Assembly (NCBI RefSeq): GCF_030253575.1
Contig: NC_080562.1
Span: 25,137,352 to 25,201,351 of the forward strand
Direction: 5' to 3'
Origin: Rhododendron vialii
Taxonomy: Eukaryota; Streptophyta; Magnoliopsida; Ericales; Ericaceae
Length of the DNA stretch: 64,000 nt
Below the pieces are notes generated by a model. That model searched no databases and had not been told where the DNA came from. It saw only the letters and a program-made list of their open reading frames with translations. The first letter of the stretch is position 1. Every line of letters starts with the position of its first letter. The position numbers and the translations under genes were made by a program. Of the stretch, positions 24,491-32,376 are shown in pieces.

Positions 24491-24656
24491 GGAAGAAGGG
24501 CCCTGGGGGAAGAGGGGAGAGGTGGCGCAACCCCCCGGAAGGGAAGCCCTAGCTGAAGTTAGAGGAGAGAGGGAGGAGCGTTCTGTTTCTTAGAGAGAGG
24601 CTAATGGCCTCTCTCTTTGAATTACGTTGGATCCAGCTAATTTTGTAGTTACTAAC

Positions 24657-25805
24657 TTATTGCAAGAATTAGTTAAGAAAAACATTACAAAGAAACTAGC
24701 TAAGAATTTGGTCACGATTTTTTTTGTGGGATTGAATGAACTAATGAAATTTCTGACTCTATATGGTTGATGATGGAGCTTAATTACATTTGTATGAATT
24801 CATTATTCATACAATTGTACAAATTCATTATTGGTTTGGTTATCTCTTTGTCCGTTGTGATGTCTCGTGCTTAATTTGTTTCGTTTTAATCTTCGTGGAG
24901 TAATTTGTTTCCAACGACTAATGAAATATTTTTTGCTCTTAAAAAAAAAAAATGAAACCATTATTGGAGTGTCTTGGTGTTTAAGTGGAGTCTCTAGGTG
25001 TTTTATTCCTTGGTATGCAGATTGGAATAAACTATTGAATGAACAGGGAATCAGCTGGTTGCCGACCAAAAAAAAAAGAAGAAGAAAGAAAGTGGAATCT
25101 GGTTGTGTGTGAATCTAGGTTTTTCTTGGTGTTCCCTCACTAGTTTATTGGAGGGTAGCTAGTTAAGATATTTGAAGAAAAAAAGTCGTAGTTTATGAAA
25201 TACAGGAGTACCGTTTTAATAAATGTATTTAATAGAGACATAAGAGCAAGTGCCAATACAAAGAAAGAGGAATCCAAAAATCACTCTCCAACCAAAAGCG
25301 TATGCTGATTTCGAGATTGATTTTTAATTTGAACAATCACCCAATGTTTTGCCGTTTTCTTACTACTTTCAACTTGTTAGAGTGACTACTCAATCTTAAA
25401 ATGGTTCGGCGACTCATCCATTTTGAATTAGAAGAAATTAAATAGGCATCATATTTTGAAGACTTATTTAGATATCCATCCAAGAGGAAGATTTGACAAA
25501 TAGGAGAGAGAAATTGAGATAAATTATGAAAATTTGGAGAAAGAAATATTTAGAAAATTACGGTAGTTAAAGGGTGATTAATTTGGGATTTATTTGAAAT
25601 TGAGGAGGCCAACTTAATTATTTAAACCAATTAGGATGGAGACTTAAGTAGGAGACAGGACCCCTATTTAAGTCCCCCTTTGAATTATGCGACTTTAAAG
25701 TTTTCTAATTTTTTTAACAACAAAAAAAGGATTTTATTAATCTCATATTATGTTGAATGTGACTTTTAAAGTTTAGCAAAAAAAAAGGGCTTTAAAGTTT
25801 CCAAA
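24657..25805. other. Intergenic, nothing recognised
   Basis: AT-rich; the first 180 bp match the duplicated site at 22300-22440. Short A-runs only. Confidence 0.5.
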
Positions 25806-25808
25806 ATG

Positions 25809-25907
25809 CTAGAGGCACATCAACTACACCTCTCTCACATACAGGTGGGTTCTATTGGAACGGGGCCCACCTGTATGTGAGAGGGGTGTGGTTGATGTGT
25901 CTCTAAG
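25809..25907. repeat. Perfect-looking foldback (MITE-like hairpin)
   Basis: The left arm CACATCAACTACACC...TCTCTCACATACAGGTGGG pairs with the right arm CCCACCTGTATGTGAGAGG...GTGGTTGATGTGT across a loop of about 15 bases. Arms of about 42 bp. Confidence 0.8.
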
Positions 25908-26207
25908 GTGATGTGTCCCTAACACCTCTCCTTAAAGTTTTCCATTCAACTCTCATATTTCCGGATTGTCCTTTTGATTTTTTTATTTTTGCTATAAATT
26001 ACTTCACCTAACCTTCTACTTAGCATGGTGAAGATGCTGAAGCAGCTATCCCAATAAGGAAGAGAAATTTAATTATTGAAAAAATTGCTGCAACATCTTG
26101 CATTTGCAATTAGTACAACAGCACTTTAATTGAAAAGAATAAAGAATAATGAAGAACACACGCCATCGTTGGTTGAAATCAAGAATCAAAGGTCGATTGA
26201 CACAGGC

Positions 26208-27371
26208 TCATTGCAGAAACCTTGGCTGATTGCATTCAGCGGGACATCCTTGGGGAAACCGTTTGTAGTCGGTGCAGTAATTGTAGATCATGAAGTTGTT
26301 CTGCACTGACAAGAGCTGTGCCTGTAATCCGACGTCTAGCTGTTGGGTTAGCCATGGGGCAGTGCTAGAGGAACCAGAACATGATGAAGTTGATCCAGAT
26401 GAGTCTTGACATGAATATACTTCCAAATTCTCGTAGGAAGCAGTGAATGGAGCGTACGCCCAATTGGTCTTCACGCTCCCACCTTGCGTTGCCCAACTAT
26501 CGCCACACCAAATGCTTGAGTAGACATTCATCGCTTGGGTATTTGGGAATGGAACACCGATGGCCTCGTTATTGTTGAATACCCTGATTGGAGTTTCATC
26601 AACCATCAAACTGGACATACAAAGCATCATCGTACAGGTATTAGAAAGTGGCTAATTAGTAAGATATATCATGACCAGTGAAAACAAGAGTCAATGCAGA
26701 ATGGTCGAGAAATCGCAATGGAATTCTAAGAAAATGCCACATTATTCTGCATAGAAACTTTTATTGTTCGTAATGTTTACACGTATGAGAGGTGAGGATA
26801 GGCTACATTACATGATGAGTCGGGGATTCCAAATGATTGTGTACTTGTGGTAATTTGCAGTGGGATCAAACCAGAGATAAAACTGTTGTTCCCGGCCACC
26901 TTGGCCTTTGGCGAAAATATTGGTATGAAGTATATATGGTTGCCCAGACACATTGCCTAGAAATTCAAAATCGACCTCATCATGATATTGTCCTTGAGAG
27001 GATATCTGCATAGAAAGAAGAAAGTCATAAATAAAAATATATATTAAAAGAGAAAGGAACTCAAATTGATAGTAGTGGAGAAATGGGCAGCTTACATAGT
27101 ATGTGGTGACAGTGCCGGCAGAGTTGCCAGCAACAAGCTTGATATCCATGTCGAACCTTCCGAAGAAATACCTGTTTTTGGATTGGAAACCACAGCCCGA
27201 GGCGTTTACTAACGACATCGTGAGAGATGTGCCGCCATCGGGTACGTTAGCGAGCTGATTGCCCCAGTAGAAGTCCACATCTTGGTAGAAGTTCAGAGCT
27301 GATGAGTCAACCGTTACACTTGCCGTGATCATTAGAACCAGAAGCAATACAGAAGAGAAAAGGGAAGACAT
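26208..27371 (-). CDS. XTH: Xyloglucan endotransglucosylase/hydrolase, copy 2 (three exons)
   Basis: Exons on the minus strand: 27371-27096, 27005-26812, 26610-26208. The splice phases and exon 2 length (194 bp) are the same as in copy 1; 290 residues. The N-terminal signal peptide ends near [10 protein letters not shown]. The GH16 motif is [11 protein letters not shown] (Val for the usual Ile, catalytic Glu and Asp kept), followed by the glycosylation site NVSG. It shares with copy 1 the unusual SGCGFQS and DVxFYWGNQ segments, and has [11 protein letters not shown] in place of the usual WNADDWATEGG, adding another cysteine. The C-terminus is [16 protein letters not shown] followed by the PRFLQ-type tail common to all three copies. 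Likely an active secreted wall enzyme; the substitutions could shift specificity. Confidence 0.9.
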
Positions 27372-27500
27372 TGGAGAGAGAGAGAGAGGATTGAATGTCT
27401 GTTTGATGGTCTGAAGGTTGGGGATTTATACATATACGAGAGGATGGTAATGATTGAGCCGGTGAGTAGATTATGCTGGGGAGGAAGCATCGTAAAGACG
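27372..27500 (-). promoter_or_regulatory. Putative promoter of XTH copy 2
   Basis: On the minus strand TATAAATC (about 27424-27431) lies about 55 bases before the ATG, followed by ACCATCAAACAGAC and a short CT leader. The same ACCATCAAAC motif precedes copy 1, and CCCATCAAACGCAC precedes copy 3. Confidence 0.5.
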
Positions 27501-27706
27501 TTGCAAGTACAGGTAGACTAGAGCGTGTCGGGATTGCATTAATTGTTTGGTGCGTTGGACTTGGTAATTAAGTTTAATTTAGAAGTAAGTATTCAGTGGC
27601 ATCGGAGCAGCAGCCCACGTGATGCCGCAACACTCTTTTTTCACACGTTTTTGTGGGGGTCAAAGTCCTTGGGATTGAACCCACGGAAAAAATGTGGTGC
27701 AAAAAG

Positions 27707-27802
27707 GAATTGGGACGCTACGTAGCGGTGCCCTATGATTGCTGGTGCAGAAAAGAATTGGGACGCTACGCAGCGGTGCCCTATGATTACTGGATAAATT
27801 TT
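27707..27802. repeat. Two 48-bp tandem units
   Basis: GAATTGGGACGCTACG starts at 27707 and 27755, each unit ending in GCGGTGCCCTATGATT. Confidence 0.85.
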
Positions 27803-28241
27803 CCAGTCAAACCTGAGACGAAACAAGTTTACGCGTTGTGTGGGGCGTATAACGTTTCGTGGTGCAACTATCCTATTTAATTTAATTTTTAATTCAGCAT
27901 TTGATTGTGAGAATCTCCAGTGGTTTTCCGAAATTTACGTGCTAAAATAAGAGTTAGTTGAACTGTGCATTAAAATATACTTATGACTTGGTGGTTTTCA
28001 TAATTGTTAGTCAAACTGTGCATTAAGATAAAAAAACGGGTCTCAATATTATTTTGTTCAGAAATGCTACCGGCATATCAAATTGACACACATTTTGGTT
28101 CACCAGCTAAGCTGGCGCTCAACCCATTTAAAAAAAAAAAAAAAAAGCTCAAAACAAAAGCTATCGACTTCATGTTTCTCTCCCACCCAAACCCAAAGAG
28201 AGGGAGAGAGGAGGCCGAGCACACCACCAAACCCTAACCGG

Positions 28242-28406
28242 CTAACACCACCACAACTGGCGACCCCTGCCACCATCAGCTCCTCCCCCAGCATTGACAT
28301 TTACTGGTGGTGAGGAGAGTATGGGTGGGGAGGAGATAAGGTGGCAGACTCTACATTGAGTCAGAGAAGGAAATGATGCAAGGAGAAGAAGAAGTAGTAG
28401 CAACAT
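28242..28406 (-). CDS. Short secreted-peptide-like gene, unit 1 (altered C-terminus)
   Basis: 54 codons. The start MLLLLLLLLASFPSLTQCRV is a strong signal peptide, nearly identical to unit 2. After HLISSPPI the sequence departs from the other units and becomes Gly-rich with a Trp-Trp-Cys end, so the tail comes from unrelated DNA. Its TATA position reads CCTATAACTA (about 28461-28470), weaker than in units 2 and 3. I know no family with this sequence. Probably a chimeric or dying copy. Confidence 0.35.
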   Translation of the reverse strand: MLLLLLLLLASFPSLTQCRVCHLISSPPILSSPPVNVNAGGGADGGRGRQLWWC

Positions 28407-28643
28407 TTTGAGACGAGTTTTTGAGGTTTGAGGCAAAAGAAGTGGTGGAGACAAGGACGATAGTTATAGGCGTAGGCGTGCATGGGTGAATGGTGATTAG
28501 TTGGACTTAACTTCCCCCAGAGGTTTGGGTTTAATCACGGTTCTCTCTTGGACCCCACACACACATGAAACTGTTTTGTACACAATATTTGTGTTTGAGA
28601 TACATGTATGATGATTCTTTTTCTAAGAGATGCACTAGTAATG

Positions 28644-28802
28644 CTAAGTGGTCCAAAGTGCAGAAGATATCTCCATCATTTGTAGAGATCTGTTGTTCCT
28701 CACCATTGAGAAGAGTGTGGGTGGGGAGGAGATGAGGTGACGGACTCTACATTGAGTCAGAGAAGGAAATGATGCAAGGAGAAGAAGTAGTATTAGCAAC
28801 AT
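28644..28802 (-). CDS. Short secreted-peptide-like gene, unit 2 (best-preserved)
   Basis: 52 residues. A signal peptide MLLILLLLLASFPSLTQC is followed by a short basic/polar mature part (RVRHLISSPPTLFSMVRNN, then RSLQMMEISSALWTT). A clear TATA box TATAAATACC (28853-28862, minus) sits about 55 bases before the ATG, with leader CTCAAAAACTCTTCAAA. This unit alone has an intact TATA, ATG and frame. The function is unknown: it does not show the CLE, PSK, RGF or IDA motifs I would recognise. It could be a secreted signalling peptide or the decayed 5' part of a longer gene like that at 29930. Confidence 0.45.
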   Translation of the reverse strand: MLLILLLLLASFPSLTQCRVRHLISSPPTLFSMVRNNRSLQMMEISSALWTT

Positions 28803-29039
28803 TTTGAAGAGTTTTTGAGGTTTGGGGCAAAAGAAGTGGTGGAGGCAAGGATGGTATTTATAGGAGTAGGCGTGCATGGGTGAATGGTGATTAGTTAGAC
28901 TTAACTTCCCCCAAAGGTTTGAGTTTAATCACGGTTCTCCCTTGGACCCCATACACACATGAAACTGTTTTGCATACAATATTTATGTATGAGATACATG
29001 TACGATGATTCTTTTTCTGAGAGATGTAGTAGTAATGCT

Positions 29040-29192
29040 AAGCATGGTCCAAAGTATGGAAGATATCTCCATCATTTGCAGAGGTCTACTGTTTTTCACA
29101 ATTGAGAAGGGTGTGGGTGTGGAGGAGATGAGGTGGCGGACTCTACATAGAGTCAAAGAAGAAAATTATGCAAGGAGAAGTACTAGCAACAT
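29040..29192 (-). pseudogene. Short secreted-peptide-like gene, unit 3 (nonsense)
   Basis: The ATG is at 29192 and the frame reads MLLVLLLA then a TAA stop, where unit 2 has Ser. Beyond it the frame still resembles unit 2 (CRVRHLISSTPT, LQMMEISSILWT), and a 4-bp change removes the normal stop. TATA is present at 29243-29252. Confidence 0.65.
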
Positions 29193-29434
29193 TTTGAAGA
29201 GTTTTTAAGGTTCGGGGCAAAAGAAGTGGTGGAGGCAAGGATGGTATTTATAGGTGTAGCCGCGTAGGCGTGTATGGGTGAATGGCAATCAGTTAGACTT
29301 AACTTCACCTAGAGGTTTGGGTTTAATCACGATTCTCCCTTGGACCCCACACACACATGAAACTGTTTTGCATAGAAAATTTGTGTTTGACATACATGTA
29401 TGATGATTCTTTTTCTGAGAGATGTAGTAGTAAT

Positions 29435-29740
29435 GCTAAGTGGTTCAAAGTGCAGAAGATATCTCCATCATTTGTAGAGGGATAGTATATATATGCCCCA
29501 CCTTGACGAAAACGAATTCGACCGGGCTTCGGTCGGTCAGTCGTCTAGCTTGAACGTGGAGAGGGGAAAGAGGAGAGAAACTAGAACTCAAAAGGAATTG
29601 AAGCCGAAGAGCTAATTTGCTACATCAAGATTCGATCACCACTTACCCATCACCCAATTAATTCCCACATTTTGATGACTTTTTGAGCTTTGTGGCAAAA
29701 GAAATGGTGGAGGCAAGAGTAGTATTTATAGGCATAGGTG
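29435..29740 (-). pseudogene. Fourth peptide unit, split and replaced in the middle
   Basis: The tail (AGATATCTCCATCATTTGTAG) ends at about 29478 and the promoter/leader resumes at about 29668-29740 with its TATA (29723-29730). About 190 bp of unrelated sequence containing GACCGGGCTTCGGTCGGTCAG sits where the coding part should be. Confidence 0.6.
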
Positions 29741-29929
29741 TGCATGGGTGAATGGTGATCAATTAGACTTAAGTTGACCCTTTGGCAGGGAGTTTGTCTC
29801 CGTCCTTGCTAGAAGCGAGTGTATATTCATCCTTTGATTAGTTAAGCACCTAAGCAGCCATGCTTCTCAATATATACTATACATTCTTCAGCTCCACCAT
29901 TTCCACCAATTAAACTCAAGAAACTAAAA

Positions 29930-30357
29930 ATGTTGCTATTCCTGCTTTTATTAGCCCTACCTTCTCTCACAGTTTGTAGAGACCTCAAAAGCTACATGAT
30001 CTTCACATTAGCCACTCTCTTCACGCCACCAGCCACCAAAGACTGCCATCTTACCACCACTGGCACCAACCACTTCCTTCACACCACCGAAGATTCTTTT
30101 CTTATCACCATCTTTGCCATTGTTGCCACCGAAGCCTGACATGTCAATCACAGATTGTTCGCCGCCACCCCCTATTCCTCAGTGTTGTGTACTGGTTAGC
30201 ACACACTCCCATGTTGCTACATAGGTTGGTCACGAGTTGTTTTAGAAAGATTAGCATTGGGGTTATCATTTTTGTGGCCGAGTACATTTTCTACATGGCC
30301 TACAAACGGCTAGGCTCCCGCCGCCGCCCTCACTCTAGGTCCGGACCAATGAGGTTT
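29930..30357 (+). pseudogene. Secreted proline-rich / membrane protein, frame-broken
   Basis: It starts MLLFLLLLALPSLTVCRDL, clearly related to the minus-strand peptide genes, including the leader just before the ATG. The first frame ends at 30139. A second frame carries a Pro-rich part (ILPPLAPTTSFTPPK, LPLLPPKPDMSITDCSPPPP), and a third carries MLLHRLVTSCFRKISIGVII, then a hydrophobic stretch and a basic tail (AYKRLGSRRRPHSRSG). So at least two frameshifts separate signal peptide, Pro-rich ectodomain, membrane span and basic tail. An intron could explain one of them. The last two parts match 49263-49679. Function unknown. Confidence 0.55.
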
Positions 30358-30676
30358 TAATTTCCTTGCCCTTCTTGTACTTTTTTTGTGCCTGTGCTTT
30401 TTTCGTGTTTTTTTTGTGCCTGTGCTTTTTCCGTGCTGTTATCGTGCCCATACACGTTTTTTAAATAACACACCAACCATACCCACCTAGAGTAAATGGT
30501 GACACGCTTTCTTCACTAACTTGATTAATTATTCACCAACATATAGATAGAAGGGTTTAGAGAAAGAGAGGATTAGTTTCAGTAGTTGCCCTAACCAAAT
30601 GCCTTAATCTCGTTTCATTGGAATCTTATTGTCTTTCTTTTTTAGGCGCAAACGTGTAGAAAAGGCACATTCCACA
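30358..30676. other. Intergenic, simple-sequence rich
   Basis: T-rich, with GTGCCTGTGCTTTTT repeated at about 30388-30435. No gene seen. Confidence 0.5.
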
Positions 30677-30940
30677 TGGTATCAAGGCGGGGCCCGTTCC
30701 ACCCTACATTTTAAAAATTCACAATCCACATCTCACGATGTCAGACCAGCAAAAAGGCTGCACGATGATAGGACCCAAAAAGTGGCCACACGTGATAGAC
30801 CTCAAACGCGGCTTCACGTGAGGGGGGATGTTAAGAAAATGAATTCCACATTGCTTAGGAGTAGAATGGGTCACTTAATAACATTTGGGACCTCTTCAAT
30901 CATTGCCAATTGGTTTTGAGATGAACATAAAGTTTCATCA
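30677..30940 (+). mobile_element. TRIM internal region and 3' LTR
   Basis: A primer-binding site TGGTATCAAGGC (30677-30688), an internal part similar to the TRIM at 18581, the purine tract GTGAGGGGGGA, then an LTR of 112 bp (30829-30940) starting TGTTAAGAAAATGAATTCCA and ending TTTCATCA. The 5' LTR is missing or degraded beyond recognition. The LTR end touches the Copia primer-binding site at 30941. Confidence 0.8.
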
Positions 30941-31056
30941 TGGTATCAGAACCACTAATAGCGTAAGTCAATCGAAATCACGAAGACAAGGATATGATTC
31001 TTCTCCTCTTTTCTGAGATCTACAACCTAGTTCATGAAGCCCTAGTCTATTCATCC

Positions 31057-32290
31057 ATGGCAACACAATCCTCGAGTTCAACATCATCTTCCGCATCAAT
31101 CGCGAGTATTCCTCCATCTTTCTCTTTCTTGATTGCTAATTTTTAGTCCTTCATCACTCTGAAATTAGATTCTTCAAATTACTTTGCTTAGAAAACACAA
31201 GTGGAGAATGCATTGAAGGTAAATTCCTTATTTCAATTTGTTGATGGATCTTGTGAGAAACCTACTCTGTTCGGTGTAGATGCATCTGGAACACAAATTC
31301 TTGATCCTGAATTTGCTCCGTGGATTCAAATTGATCGAATGTTATTGTCTTGTTTGATTGCAACCTAACTCCCCCAATTTACCTCACATTGTTGGTTCTA
31401 ATCATACCTGTCAGTTATGGAATAGACAGGAAGAGAAGTATAGGTTGTTGTCGCGGTCTCACATTCATGACCTTAAACGCAAACTATATAGTCTACATAA
31501 GACTGGTTCTATGGAACAGTATCTTGATTACATTAAGAAATTATACAGAAGTTGGCTGCCTCTGGAACACAAATGGATGATGAAGAGTTAATCTTTCATA
31601 CTCTCAATGGAATCAAGACAGGCTATGACTCTCTTAAATAAACTATACGCATGAGAATTGATGATATGACTTTCAGTGCTCTTTCTTCTCTATTGATGGT
31701 TGAAAAACTACATCTTACCCCTTATATAACCTCTTCATCTTCTATATTGGTTGCACAACATCATACATCATCTACTTCTCATATTACATCCACTTATACC
31801 TCCCTACCTCCATCCTCTAACCCTGGTATTCTCCCAACACCTCCTGCACCACCTTTCCAATTTCCTAATCCTGTACCTTAGTCACAACAGTTCCTTCCTG
31901 TCTTTCCTTCCTCACAGTACAATGGACCAAGATTTAATCAGAATGGAAACAGGTTTAAGGGAAATCAGTTTTCTCCACAGCAGTTTACTTCACAATATGC
32001 TCCACAACAGCTTGCTCCATAGCAGTCTTTCATTCCATCTCAGTTCTCTAAGCCTTTTCCTCCTGGTTTTCAGAATTATCCAGGATATCAAAATAATAGC
32101 TCTTATTCTGGTAACCCTACAAGCTACCAAATCTGTGGCAGATATAATCACCAGGCTTCTACGTGCTATTATCGACAGAACCTGAATTATAGACCACCTA
32201 TGTTTGGATAGGTTGGTAGGTCTTTTGGTTCAACTCCATAGAATTTTTCCCAACATCCAGCTTAGGCATTCTGTGTCACACCTGATTCTA
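31057..32290 (+). pseudogene. Copia Gag with multiple nonsense codons
   Basis: The start MATQSSSSTSSSASIASIPP is typical of Copia Gags; core motifs LKLDSSNYFA and QLWNRQEEKY are followed by DLKRKLYSLHKTGSMEQYLD and, in a Gln/Pro-rich tail, a zinc-knuckle remnant (CGRYNHQASTCYYR). In-frame TAG codons sit at 31144, 31189, 31879, 32020, 32209, 32239 and 32263, plus a small frameshift near 31360-31580. Non-functional. Confidence 0.8.
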
Positions 32291-32376
32291 TCGGGTATTA
32301 TGGCACTTCTTCTCAGTTAGATCAGAGTTTTGGTGGCACTCCTTCTCCGTTCGCTCAGGGTTTTACTGATTATGCT

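Larger units (their letters stand above)
23342..24640 (-). mobile_element. Non-autonomous LINE-like retroposon
   Basis: On the minus strand the 5' end is GC-rich with CTCTCT runs and the 3' end reads AATAAAATGTTACTTTTGC followed by an A-run (T-run at about 23342 and, in the duplicated copy, 23571). Similar flanks GGTATTTACTAAC (left) and TGTAGTTACTAAC (24644-24656) look like a decayed target-site duplication. Comparison with the unfilled duplicate site at about 22300 supports an insertion. There is no reverse transcriptase between the ends, so it is an internally deleted LINE. Confidence 0.65.
28326..29480 (-). repeat. ~395-bp tandem array carrying the peptide genes
   Basis: The marker CTCTACAT recurs at 28351, 28745 and 29141 (periods 394 and 396), and the third unit runs into a fourth partial one near 29440. 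Each unit contains a TATA box, a leader, a short open frame starting MLL, and a tail with CCCACACACACATGAAACTG on the plus strand. Confidence 0.85.
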
